Assembly (NCBI GenBank): GCA_017625695.1
Contig: JAGAKI010000071.1
Coordinates: forward strand, 1-59,615
Direction: 5' to 3'
DNA length: 59,615 bases
Source: Clostridia bacterium
Lineage (GTDB): Bacteria; Bacillota; Clostridia; UMGS1840
Part shown: positions 1 to 8,339 of the stretch, one piece after another
Position numbering within the stretch: position 1 is the stretch's first letter
Layout of the letters: each line of letters begins with the position of its first letter
The notes under the pieces: model-generated
What the model saw: the letters and a program-made list of their open reading frames with translations, nothing else
Database searches by the model: none
What the model was told of the DNA's origin: nothing
Made by a program: the position numbers and the translations under genes

Positions 1-146
1 GTACAAAGAGACTGTGGTTAGAGCCTTTTAAAAACCATCAAGTGGTAGGAGGATTGAACTAATCCACAGTATCTAAACACAGTATAGCATATATCCGTTA
101 AAATGGATATTTAAACTATAATTATATAATACAAGGAGAATGTAAG
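1..146. other. left edge, upstream of rpoZ; no gene assigned
   Basis: All three plus frames reach a stop within the first 62 bases, so a gene entering from the left could end at 21, 31 or 62, but too few residues remain to identify it. Bases 90-112 contain the inverted repeat ATATCC/GGATAT with an 8-base loop. AAGGAG at 133-138 is the rpoZ ribosome binding site. No clear promoter is visible. Confidence 0.3.
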
Positions 147-332
147 ATGTTACAACCCGCAATCGGAAATTTAGTAGACAAAGCAGGAAGCAGATATGCC
201 TTGGTGATTGCTGTGGCAAAAAGAGCCAGAGATTTAAGTGAACAGGAAGAAATCCGTACTTCTTCGGCAAAACCGGTCTCTATGGCTGTGCAGGAAATTG
301 CAGATGGCACTATTGAAGTAGTTCAGAAATAA
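147..332 (+). CDS. rpoZ: DNA-directed RNA polymerase omega subunit
   Basis: The product is 61 aa, starting with ATG behind AAGGAG. Omega is the small chaperone subunit that holds beta-prime during RNA polymerase assembly. The sequence shows the family core: an N-terminal helix, SRYALVIAVAKRARDL (about residues 20-35), and the end of the conserved region with KPVSMAVQEI (about 45-54). It is short but within the usual 60-90 aa. It is followed two bases later by priA, so the two are probably cotranscribed; the same order is common in Firmicutes, where coaBC often lies between them but is absent here. Identification rests on the conserved core and on the context. Confidence 0.93.
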   Translation: MLQPAIGNLVDKAGSRYALVIAVAKRARDLSEQEEIRTSSAKPVSMAVQEIADGTIEVVQK

Positions 333-334
333 GT

Positions 335-2809
335 ATGAATCAGATTCCGTGTGCCAAGGTGGCAGTTTCCAATCTGAACTTTTCTGTGGATAAGGAATTT
401 TCCTATCTGATTCCGGCAAATCTGGTATCGCTGGTACAGCCGGGGGTCAGAGTGGTGGTTCCTTTTGGCAGATCCAATAAGAAACGTGAAGGTATCGTTA
501 CCCGGCTGTTTTATGACGAGGGTACGATACCTTTGAAGTCTATCTGTGAAATGATTGATTTAGAACCTGTAATTGACGAACAGGGAATGGAGCTTGCAAC
601 ATATATCAGCAAGCGTTACTATTCTACCTTTTACGATGCTGTTTCTTTGCTGCTGCCTCCCGGGTCCAATTTGAAATTTACGGAATATGTAAAACTGATT
701 GACGATTCTTTAGATGGCATTGAGGATCCCACCAATATCCGTCAGAAATTGGTGGAGTATCTTCTCATCAAACGCGTCCCTGTGAAAATTTCCGATATTG
801 AGGACGCCTTTTCCAATAAAGGAATCCGAAAAATTTTAACCGAATTAAAGCATTCGGGGAAAATTGAAATTTTTGAAGAAAGCCATCAGGCACATCGGGC
901 AAAGAGTATCCAGATTGCTGCCTTGTTACTGGAAGAACATGAGTTGTACGACTATATGGAAATCTACTTAAAGAAAGCACATGCCCAACGCAGAGTATTG
1001 GAACTGCTTTTGGAAAACGGCAGAATGCCGGTGGTGGATTTGGTTGCCTTTTCGGGGGCAAGCCGTGGGTCGATTACAGCTTTACAGAAAAAAGAAGTCA
1101 TTGAAATCACCGAAGAAATTGTGGAACAAGACCCCTTTGTGAAAGAAAAGAAAGCAGAGTGTTCCGAAGTTTTGTTAAACAGGGAACAAAAGCGGGTGGT
1201 AGATACTGTTTTAGAAGCCAGAAAACAAGGAGAATTTCAGGAATTTTTGCTGAAAGGAGTCACCGGTTCCGGCAAAACCGAAGTGTACCTTGCTTTGGTA
1301 GAGCAAATCATCAAAGAAGGCAAACAAGCCATTGTACTGGTTCCCGAAATTGCCCTGACACCCCAGATCAGACACCGGTTTTTCCGACGGTTCGGAGAAC
1401 AGGTAGCGGTACTGCATTCTGCCCTTTCCTTATCTGAGCGAAAAGACCAATGGAATCGGATTCAGAACGGTCAGGTATCGGTTGCAGTCGGTGCCAGAAG
1501 TGCTGTGTTTGCCCCGTTTCGGAATCTGGATTTGATTATTATTGACGAAGAACATGAAACTACCTATAAATCGGAGCATAGTCCCCGCTATCAGGCAAAG
1601 GATATTGCAAGATTCTTGCTTCGTCAGCGAAAAGGGACTTTGCTGTTGGCATCGGCAACTCCTGCCGTGGAGGACTATTACCGTGCCAAGATGGGAGAAT
1701 CCCGGCTTCTCCTGTTAGAAAAACGTTATCAGAACAGACAACTTCCCCAAGTGGAAATTGTGGATATGAGAGAAGAGCTGAAAAACGGAAACTATTCCGT
1801 CTTGTCCGAGAGTCTGAAAGCAAAGCTTATGGAAGTGAAAGAGAAAGGGGAAAAAGCCATCATTCTTCTCAATCGGAGAGGCTATTCTACCTTTGTCAGC
1901 TGTCGGGATTGCGGGCATGTGGTAAAATGTAAGAAATGCGATGTGGCACTCACCTATCACAGTATTGAAGGGCATTTGAAATGTCATTACTGCGGATATA
2001 CCGAACAGGTCAGCACCGTGTGTCCCGAATGTCATTCCACTTCGGTCCGCTATTTCGGCAGCGGTACGCAAAAGCTGGAAGAAGAAATTTACAAGATGTT
2101 TTCCGATACTCAGGTCATTCGGATGGATAACGATACCACGACCACCAAGATGTCTCACGAACGTTTGCTCAAACAGTTTGCAAAACCCGGCTGTTCCATT
2201 TTACTGGGAACGCAGATGATTGCAAAAGGACTGGATTTCAAGGAGGTTTCTCTGGTTGGTGTAATTTCCGCTGACAGTTCGCTTTTTGTGGGAGGCTACA
2301 ACGGAGCGGAAAAGACTTTTTCCTTAGTGACCCAGGTATGCGGAAGAGCGGGCAGGGGAGAGGTTCCCGGTTATGCAGTGGTGCAGACTTATCATCCTGA
2401 GCATTATGCCATTTTAGCAGCAAAATCTCAGGATTACGAGAAGTTTTATGAAAACGAAATCATTTTTCGTAAAAATGTGAAATATCCGCCTTTTTCCGAA
2501 ATCATCAATGTGATTTTTACGGGTACCGATGAGAAAAAGATTTTTTCTATGGCAGACGGTATCAAACAGATTATGACCGAAAAGGTCGATTTTTACGGAG
2601 AGCGTAAAGATTATATCGCAATGTATGGTCCTGTCCCTTGCGGTGTGTCGAAAATCCGCAATCAGTACCGGTATCACATTTTAATTAAATGTACTCGTGC
2701 AGATCGGGTAGAAACTTCATTTTCAGAAGCAGTTAAGACGCTGATTCTGGCAAACAAATCAAATGACATTACAGTTTCGGTGGATGTAAATCCCGTGAAC
2801 TTCTTGTAA
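335..2809 (+). CDS. priA: primosomal protein N' (replication restart helicase PriA)
   Basis: The product is 824 aa, a 3'-5' superfamily 2 helicase that recognises stalled forks and reloads the replicative helicase. The order is family-typical: an N-terminal fork-binding domain (about 1-105), a winged-helix region, then helicase lobe 1 with Walker A GVTGSGKTEVY near residue 308 and the DEEH box near 403. A zinc module with paired cysteines (CRDCGHVVKCKKC near 525, then CHYCGY and CPECHS) lies between the lobes, and lobe 2 carries the GTQMIAKGLDF and QVCGRAGRG motifs. ATG lies two bases after the rpoZ stop, implying translational coupling. The length is slightly above the usual 730-800 aa. DnaB, its downstream target, is encoded at 35.3 kb. 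Confidence 0.97.
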   Translation: MNQIPCAKVAVSNLNFSVDKEFSYLIPANLVSLVQPGVRVVVPFGRSNKKREGIVTRLFYDEGTIPLKSICEMIDLEPVIDEQGMELATYISKRYYSTFYDAVSLLLPPGSNLKFTEYVKLIDDSLDGIEDPTNIRQKLVEYLLIKRVPVKISDIEDAFSNKGIRKILTELKHSGKIEIFEESHQAHRAKSIQIAALLLEEHELYDYMEIYLKKAHAQRRVLELLLENGRMPVVDLVAFSGASRGSITALQKKEVIEITEEIVEQDPFVKEKKAECSEVLLNREQKRVVDTVLEARKQGEFQEFLLKGVTGSGKTEVYLALVEQIIKEGKQAIVLVPEIALTPQIRHRFFRRFGEQVAVLHSALSLSERKDQWNRIQNGQVSVAVGARSAVFAPFRNLDLIIIDEEHETTYKSEHSPRYQAKDIARFLLRQRKGTLLLASATPAVEDYYRAKMGESRLLLLEKRYQNRQLPQVEIVDMREELKNGNYSVLSESLKAKLMEVKEKGEKAIILLNRRGYSTFVSCRDCGHVVKCKKCDVALTYHSIEGHLKCHYCGYTEQVSTVCPECHSTSVRYFGSGTQKLEEEIYKMFSDTQVIRMDNDTTTTKMSHERLLKQFAKPGCSILLGTQMIAKGLDFKEVSLVGVISADSSLFVGGYNGAEKTFSLVTQVCGRAGRGEVPGYAVVQTYHPEHYAILAAKSQDYEKFYENEIIFRKNVKYPPFSEIINVIFTGTDEKKIFSMADGIKQIMTEKVDFYGERKDYIAMYGPVPCGVSKIRNQYRYHILIKCTRADRVETSFSEAVKTLILANKSNDITVSVDVNPVNFL

Positions 2810-2827
2810 TAGAAAGGAATTAAAAAA

Positions 2828-3298
2828 ATGGCAATCAGAAATATCGTGCCGGATACCGACGAAATTATGCATAAAAAATGTCGTCCGGTGGAAAAAATTG
2901 ACCAGAAAATTATTACCTTGTTGGATGATATGATTGATACCTTACGGGAGGCGGAAGGCGTAGGTCTTGCTGCTCCGCAGGTTGGGGTGTTAAAACGGAT
3001 TTTCATTATTGATACCATGGAAGACCCACAGGAATTTATCGAATTTATTAATCCCGAAATCATCGAAACCTCCGGTACTCAGGAGGGCAGTGAAGGATGC
3101 TTAAGCATCAAAGGTTTTGAAGGGCATCTCATCCGTCCCATGAAAGTCAAAGTGAAAGCTTTGAATCGTTTTGGGGAAGAATTTATCTTTGAAGGGGAAG
3201 AACTGATGGCACGTTGCTGTTGTCACGAAAATGACCATTTAGACGGCAAAACCATCCGTGATACCTGCGAATATGAAGTATTTCCTGAGGATGAATAA
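2828..3298 (+). CDS. def: peptide deformylase
   Basis: The product is 156 aa. It removes the N-formyl group from nascent proteins in the cytosol using a metal ion. All three signature motifs are present: motif 1 GVGLAAPQVG near residue 45, motif 2 EGCLS near 89 (Cys ligand) and motif 3 HENDH near 132 (two His ligands and the catalytic Glu). AAAGGAATT precedes the ATG at a suitable distance. It sits directly before fmt, its functional counterpart that adds the formyl group, in the classic priA-def-fmt order. Length and motifs indicate an intact enzyme. Confidence 0.97.
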   Translation: MAIRNIVPDTDEIMHKKCRPVEKIDQKIITLLDDMIDTLREAEGVGLAAPQVGVLKRIFIIDTMEDPQEFIEFINPEIIETSGTQEGSEGCLSIKGFEGHLIRPMKVKVKALNRFGEEFIFEGEELMARCCCHENDHLDGKTIRDTCEYEVFPEDE

Positions 3299-3317
3299 CC
3301 AGTGAGGAGAGAAGATT

Positions 3318-4232
3318 ATGCGGATTCTATTTATGGGTACGCCGGATTTTGCGGCATACAGTTTACAAAAATTGCTGGAAAGCAACCTGGAAGTTTGCGG
3401 GGTTGTAACCCGTGCCGATGCAAAAAAAGACAGAGGACAGAAAATCAAATTTTCTCCTGTGAAAGAAGTGGCATTGGAGCATAATCTTCCTGTTTATCAG
3501 CCGGTGAATTTAAAAGAAGAGAATTTTAAAGAGATTCTGGAACAGCAAAATCCTGATTTAATTGTGGTAGTTGCATATGGCAGAATTTTGCCCCCTTATG
3601 TGCTGGAATACCCCAAATACGGATGTATCAATGTGCATGCATCGCTGTTACCCAAATACCGTGGTTCTGCCCCCATTCAATATGCAGTTGCAATGGGCGA
3701 GACGCAGAGCGGTGTTACGATTATGCAGATGAACGAGGGGTTAGACACCGGAGACATGTTGTCAAAAACTGTGGTTCCCATCACTCCGGAAGAAACCGGC
3801 GGTTCCTTGCACGATAAACTGATGGTTGCAGGCGGTGAACTTCTTCTGGACACCATCGGCAAGCTGGATTCTTTGGTTGCTGTACCCCAGACTGAAGAAG
3901 ATACCTGCTATGCACCTCCGATCAAAAAAGAGGAAACGATTATTTCCTTTGATGCGGATGCAGAGGCAATCTGCAATAAAATCCGTGGATTTTATCCGTT
4001 CCCCGGAACCAGCTTTTTACACAATGACAAAGCCTACAAAATCCATAAGGCAGAACTGTATTCCAAAGAGGATATAAAGCCTTACGGTAAAATCGTGGAG
4101 TTTTCCAAAAACAAATTGCTGATTTCTGCAAAAAACGGAATCATCAATATTACAGAACTTCAGCCACCCAACAAAAAAAGAATGTCAGTTTCCGATTTTT
4201 ATAACGGAAATAAAGACAGCTTTTTGAAATAA
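3318..4232 (+). CDS. fmt: methionyl-tRNA formyltransferase
   Basis: The product is 304 aa. It transfers a formyl group from 10-formyl-tetrahydrofolate to Met-tRNAi. The N-terminal Rossmann formyltransferase domain starts MRILFMGTPDFAA. The catalytic region NVHASLLPKYRGSAPIQ (about residues 105-121) contains the Asn-His pair and the SLLP loop; the catalytic Asp lies in the following EGLDTGDML. The C-terminal 90 or so residues form the tRNA-binding OB-like domain. The ATG has GAGGAGAG just upstream. It directly follows def and precedes a zinc peptidase and rsmB, as in many Firmicutes. Confidence 0.97.
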   Translation: MRILFMGTPDFAAYSLQKLLESNLEVCGVVTRADAKKDRGQKIKFSPVKEVALEHNLPVYQPVNLKEENFKEILEQQNPDLIVVVAYGRILPPYVLEYPKYGCINVHASLLPKYRGSAPIQYAVAMGETQSGVTIMQMNEGLDTGDMLSKTVVPITPEETGGSLHDKLMVAGGELLLDTIGKLDSLVAVPQTEEDTCYAPPIKKEETIISFDADAEAICNKIRGFYPFPGTSFLHNDKAYKIHKAELYSKEDIKPYGKIVEFSKNKLLISAKNGIINITELQPPNKKRMSVSDFYNGNKDSFLK

Positions 4233-4266
4233 TTTCCCGAACTTACCAAATAAAAGGAGACATTTT

Positions 4267-4947
4267 ATGCTGGATATGACTTATGTTGTGTTTGTTTTAC
4301 CTGCATTGTTACTTGCAATGTGGGCACAGGCAAGAGTTTCTTCCACCTTTAACCGATACAGCAAAATTGCTTCCCAGAAGGGACTGACGGGTTATGATGT
4401 TGCCCGTAAAATTTTAGATGAAAACGGTTTGCACGATATCCGTGTGGAACGGGTAGCGGGCAATCTGACCGACCATTTTGACCCCAAATCCAACGTGATT
4501 CGTTTGTCTGACAGCGTTTATGCCAACAACTCCATCGGTGCGGTAGGCGTTGCGGCACACGAAGCCGGTCACGCAGTACAGTACGGAGAGGGCTACACCC
4601 CCATCAAAGTCAGAAATGCGGTGATTCCCGCTGCCAATATCGGTTCCTATGCGGCATTTCCGTTGGCACTGATTGGTATTTTATTTTCCAGCGACTGGCT
4701 GATTAATGCCGGGATTATTTTATTCTCGGCAGTTGTAATTTTCCAATTGGTGACTCTGCCGGTGGAATTTAATGCATCTCATCGTGCCATTCGGGTATTA
4801 GGAGACAGCGAAATGCTGGATAAGCAGGAAGTCCGTGGCGTGAAAAAAGTGCTTTCTGCAGCGGCTATGACATATGTTGCAGCGGCAGCAACCGCCATTA
4901 TGAACTTGGTTCGGCTGTTGGTGTTAACCAACCGTAACCGGGATTAA
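4267..4947 (+). CDS. YugP-family membrane zinc metallopeptidase
   Basis: The product is 226 aa. It starts with a hydrophobic helix (about 3-20), then a soluble section with a zinc-peptidase helix AAHEAGHAVQY near residue 97 (HExxH type), then two to three membrane segments (about 120-170) and a C-terminal hydrophobic stretch. Both His residues and the Glu are present. This matches the YugP/DUF2268-like zinc peptidases of Firmicutes, which are membrane proteins of unknown substrate. AAAGGAG precedes the ATG. Its place between fmt and rsmB is the conserved Clostridia/Bacilli context. Its biological role is not established. Confidence 0.88.
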   Translation: MLDMTYVVFVLPALLLAMWAQARVSSTFNRYSKIASQKGLTGYDVARKILDENGLHDIRVERVAGNLTDHFDPKSNVIRLSDSVYANNSIGAVGVAAHEAGHAVQYGEGYTPIKVRNAVIPAANIGSYAAFPLALIGILFSSDWLINAGIILFSAVVIFQLVTLPVEFNASHRAIRVLGDSEMLDKQEVRGVKKVLSAAAMTYVAAAATAIMNLVRLLVLTNRNRD

Positions 4948-5001
4948 TTTTTTAATTCTTTCACAAAAAATCTTTGCCGTTCAAGTGATGGGGATACCAG
5001 T

Positions 5002-6255
5002 ATGGAACGAAGAAAAATTGCACTTCTGATTCTGAATGAATACGAAGAAGAATCAACTTTTTTGAATTTGGCATTAAAGAACGGTCTTTCCAGATTGGAG
5101 GAGGGCCGTGCTTTTGTGACGGAATTGGTGTACGGTGTGGTACGTTACCGTCGTTTTTTGGATGAAGTTATCAACCGTTTTTCCACCACCAAGGTAAAAA
5201 AACTAAGCACGCCTGTGAAAAATATCTTGCGGATGGGTTTTTATCAGTATCATTTCATGGATAAGGTTCCCGACTTTGCCATTGTGAACGAAAGTGTCAA
5301 ACTGACCGCAAAATATGCCTATAAATCAAAAGGTCTTGTCAATGCTGTTCTTCGGAAAGGGTTTAGCGGATTCCCTAACGATTTTTCTTTGGCGGTAACC
5401 GAATCCTTTCCTGATGAAATCTATGATTTGCTGCAAGCTCAGTATGGAGAACAGGCGAATGAGATTCTTCGCAATTTAAATTGTAAGCTTCCTGCTGCCA
5501 TCCGATACAATCATATGCGGTATGAATCTGCTACAGAGGCACAAAAACAGTTGCCTGAATCTGAAATTATGGGAGATGTGTTGTTTCCGAAAGTTTCCGG
5601 CGATATTCGTTCCCTCATCGAAAATGGTGATTTTTCGGTGCAAAGTATGTCTTCTCAATTGGCTGTTTCGGTGTTGGACCCCAAACCCGGAGAGAAGATT
5701 TTGGACTGCTGTTCGGCACCCGGCGGTAAAACCGCATACATCGGGGAACTGATGAAAAACCGAGGAGAACTGGTAGCTTTAGAGTTTTATTCTCACCGTT
5801 GTGAACTTGTAAAGAAGAATCTGCAGCGGTGCGGTGTTACCATTGGAACTGTGATAGAAGCCGATGCTTCCAAAATAGAGTTTTCCGGACAGTTTGACCG
5901 TGTTTTAGCCGATGTACCCTGCTCCGGTCTGGGAGTAATCGGCAGTAAGCCGGACATCAAATGGAGAGATTTGCAGTTGGGGCAGTTGATTCCTCTCCAG
6001 AGAGAAATTTTAAAGAATATCAGTCAATATGTAGCAAAAGACGGAGTGTTGGTATATTCCACCTGCACCATAAATCAAGAGGAAAATGAATTGCAGATCC
6101 GACGGTTTTTAGAGGAAAATCCAAATTTTTCGTTGGAACCATTTTTCATAGAAGTCAATCACACCACCTACGGAGAGCAGGGAATGGCGCAGATTCTTCC
6201 CGACGGTGTGACCATCGGTTTCTTTATTGCAAAACTCAGAAAAACAAAAGAATAG
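5002..6255 (+). CDS. rsmB: 16S rRNA m5C967 methyltransferase RsmB
   Basis: The product is 417 aa. The first 130 or so residues form the NusB-like RNA-binding domain. The rest is a Rossmann SAM methyltransferase with the SAM loop LDCCSAPGGKTAYIGE near residue 234, VPCSGLG near 306 (motif IV Cys that releases product) and the catalytic motif VYSTCTINQEENE near 350. Both Cys are present, so it should be active. It methylates C967 in the small-subunit rRNA. The next gene starts only 3-12 bases after the stop. Confidence 0.95.
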   Translation: MERRKIALLILNEYEEESTFLNLALKNGLSRLEEGRAFVTELVYGVVRYRRFLDEVINRFSTTKVKKLSTPVKNILRMGFYQYHFMDKVPDFAIVNESVKLTAKYAYKSKGLVNAVLRKGFSGFPNDFSLAVTESFPDEIYDLLQAQYGEQANEILRNLNCKLPAAIRYNHMRYESATEAQKQLPESEIMGDVLFPKVSGDIRSLIENGDFSVQSMSSQLAVSVLDPKPGEKILDCCSAPGGKTAYIGELMKNRGELVALEFYSHRCELVKKNLQRCGVTIGTVIEADASKIEFSGQFDRVLADVPCSGLGVIGSKPDIKWRDLQLGQLIPLQREILKNISQYVAKDGVLVYSTCTINQEENELQIRRFLEENPNFSLEPFFIEVNHTTYGEQGMAQILPDGVTIGFFIAKLRKTKE

Positions 6256-6267
6256 GATGTGTTTTAT

Positions 6268-6495
6268 TTGAAAAAAGCACCCCTTTGGGACGAAAATCAG
6301 GAAAACACCTGCGGATTTTGTCAGTATGCCACTTTGTTAGGCGGTACAGAGCAGGTGATTTGTACCAAACGAAAAAATCTGTATGCCTTGGATCATACTT
6401 GTCGGAAGTTCAGGTTTGATATTTTAAAAAAGGATGTCAGACGGCAGAAACTTCCCGATTTCGGCAGATTTACCAAAGAACAGTTTGAACTGTAA
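6268..6495 (+). CDS. small Cys-rich protein, unknown function
   Basis: The product is about 75 aa if it begins at TTG 6268, preferred because AGGATG lies at 6254-6259 with an 8-base spacer; a GTG at 6259 would add three residues but has no good ribosome binding site. Four cysteines are arranged as CGFCQYA near the N terminus, then CTKR and CRKFRF, a pattern fit for a zinc or Fe-S site. The C-terminal half is basic. It is coupled to rsmB, so a link with rRNA or translation is possible, but nothing in the sequence proves it. No family name can be assigned with confidence. Confidence 0.7.
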   Translation: MKKAPLWDENQENTCGFCQYATLLGGTEQVICTKRKNLYALDHTCRKFRFDILKKDVRRQKLPDFGRFTKEQFEL

Positions 6496-6594
6496 AACTA
6501 CGGAAAAAACAGCATTGTTTATAAAAAACAAAGAAAATAAAAGAAAAATAAAGAAAAATAGGTGTTAAATAAAAGTAATTTGATTTATACTGAC

Positions 6595-6623
6595 TTGTGC
6601 CAAGCGGGAAGATATGGTACACT
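6595..6623 (+). promoter_or_regulatory. sigma-A-like promoter of the ACT-hom-lysC operon
   Basis: TTGTGC (6595-6600), a 17-base spacer and TACACT (6618-6623) lie about 35 bases before the ATG of the ACT-domain gene. The hexamers are imperfect, but the spacing is exact and the 5' leader would be short, leaving no room for a lysine riboswitch. Confidence 0.5.
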
Positions 6624-6657
6624 CTTACAATGTACAAATGTTTTTGAGGTGAGGACA

Positions 6658-7101
6658 ATGTTAGAGAATCACGAATACTACGTAGTAGACAAGCTGGCAG
6701 TTCCTTCTGTTTTACTAAAAACGATTCAGGTAAAACAACTGTTGGAAAAAAATCCGGGACTGAAGATATCGGATGCAGTGAAACAGGTGGACTTGTCCAG
6801 AAGTGCATTTTATAAGTATAAAGATTTGATTTTCCCCTACAATTCGCTGAAAGCTACCCGAATGGTTACTTTTTTTATGGAGCTTTCCGACGTGGCGGGG
6901 ATTTTGTCGCAGATTTTAAGAATTATTGCAAATTATGGTGCCAACGTACTGACCATCAATCAGAATATTCCTATGAACGGGAAAACCAATATTTCCATTT
7001 CCATTGATACTACCAGCATGGAAAAAACGTTGGACAGCCTGGAAAAGAAGCTTCGCTCCATTGAGGACATCAGTAAGTTTACCATCATCATCAGCGAGTA
7101 A
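6658..7101 (+). CDS. ACT-domain regulatory protein (PheB / UPF0735 type)
   Basis: The product is 147 aa with ATG at 6658 behind GAGGTGAGG; a longer reading frame upstream has no such signal and runs into the promoter. The N-terminal part contains a helix-turn-helix-like stretch, ISDAVKQVDLSRSAFYKYKD (about 37-56). The C-terminal half is an ACT domain, VTFFMELSDVAGILSQILRII and NVLTINQNIPMNGKTNISIS. This matches the UPF0735 family, called PheB in Bacillus. ACT domains bind amino acids. It heads an operon with hom and lysC, so sensing an aspartate-family amino acid is a reasonable inference, but whether it regulates enzymes or transcription is unknown. Confidence 0.85.
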   Translation: MLENHEYYVVDKLAVPSVLLKTIQVKQLLEKNPGLKISDAVKQVDLSRSAFYKYKDLIFPYNSLKATRMVTFFMELSDVAGILSQILRIIANYGANVLTINQNIPMNGKTNISISIDTTSMEKTLDSLEKKLRSIEDISKFTIIISE

Positions 7102-7127
7102 TGAGCGAATAGGAGGATAATAGCATT

Positions 7128-8315
7128 ATGTTAAACGTAGCAGTTATGGGATACGGCGTAGTTGGAAGCGGTGTCTGCGAAGTCATCCGTACCAATGCAA
7201 AGTCTCTGTCAGAGAAACTGGGCGACCGTGTGGAAGTAAAATATGTATTGGATATTAAACAAGTAGATCCCGCCGACCCGGAGGCTTCCAAAATTACTTC
7301 GGATTTTGAGCAGATTTTAAATGATCCGGAGGTAATGGTTGTTGCTGAGGTTATGGGCGGTGCCACCTTTGCATATGATTATACGAAGAAGTTGCTGCTT
7401 GCCGGCAAACACGTGGTTACCTCCAATAAGGAGTTGGTTGCTACCAAAGGTACTGAGCTTTTGAAAATTGCAAAGGACCATAATGTAAATTACTTATTTG
7501 AAGCCAGCGTAGGTGGCGGAATTCCGATTATCCGTCCTTTATACAGCTGCCTTGCAGCGAATGAAATTACCCGGATTACCGGGATTTTAAACGGCACCAC
7601 CAACTACATTCTGACAAAGATGTTCCGAGAAGGGGCTGATTTTGCAACCGCGCTGAAAGAAGCACAGGAAAAAGGCTATGCGGAACGAAATCCTTCTGCC
7701 GATGTTGACGGAATTGATGCTTGCCGTAAAATTGCAATACTGGCATCGTTGGTATTTGGGAAAGAAGTGGAATGTGACAAAATAAAAACGGTTGGGATTA
7801 CAGGCATCACTGAATCAGATGTAGCATATGCCGAAGCAATGGATTCTGTCATCAAACTGATTGGTCAGGCGGAATTGAAAGATGGCAAAGTGTATGTTTC
7901 CGTAGAACCGAGGGTCATTAAAAAGGGGACCCCGTTAGCATCGATTGACGATGTGTTCAATGGCATTATGGTCAACGGAAATGCAATCGGCGAAGTGGTA
8001 TTTTACGGTCCCGGTGCAGGAAAGCTTCCGACTGCCAGTGCTGTGGTTGCTGATATTATTGACTGTCTGCGGAATGACCGCAATCGTGAATACTGCTGGA
8101 CTCCCGCAGAAAACGGTTTTGTGGCAGACAGCGAAAACAATTTCGGACAGTATCTTTTAATTACCAAAGACCCGGCATCAGTGGAACAGAAATTAACCAT
8201 TCGGGAACGTATCACAGTAACCGACGGAGAATGTGCTTTTGTGACCGAAGAAATTACCGAAAAACAGTTGCAAACCATAAGCAATTCTATTTTGAAATAT
8301 ATTAAACTATGTTAA
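7128..8315 (+). CDS. hom: homoserine dehydrogenase
   Basis: The product is 395 aa. It reduces aspartate semialdehyde to homoserine with NAD(P)H, the branch point toward threonine and methionine. It has the Rossmann start VAVMGYGVVGSGVCEVI, the NKELVA segment, the family signature around GILNGTTNYILTKM (about 150) and the catalytic region AERNPSADVDGIDACRKIAIL. The C-terminal 65 or so residues are shorter and less typical than the full ACT domain of about 430-aa Firmicute enzymes (see findings). RBS AGGAGG lies 9 bases upstream. lysC follows after 24 bases; thrB and thrC are not in this window. Confidence 0.95.
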   Translation: MLNVAVMGYGVVGSGVCEVIRTNAKSLSEKLGDRVEVKYVLDIKQVDPADPEASKITSDFEQILNDPEVMVVAEVMGGATFAYDYTKKLLLAGKHVVTSNKELVATKGTELLKIAKDHNVNYLFEASVGGGIPIIRPLYSCLAANEITRITGILNGTTNYILTKMFREGADFATALKEAQEKGYAERNPSADVDGIDACRKIAILASLVFGKEVECDKIKTVGITGITESDVAYAEAMDSVIKLIGQAELKDGKVYVSVEPRVIKKGTPLASIDDVFNGIMVNGNAIGEVVFYGPGAGKLPTASAVVADIIDCLRNDRNREYCWTPAENGFVADSENNFGQYLLITKDPASVEQKLTIRERITVTDGECAFVTEEITEKQLQTISNSILKYIKLC

Positions 8316-8339
8316 TGCCATATAAACGGAGGGAATAAA

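Noticed and set aside
6595-6657. Lysine riboswitch or threonine T-box before hom-lysC
   Set aside because: The space between the promoter and the first start codon is about 35 bases, too short for either, and no signature is seen.
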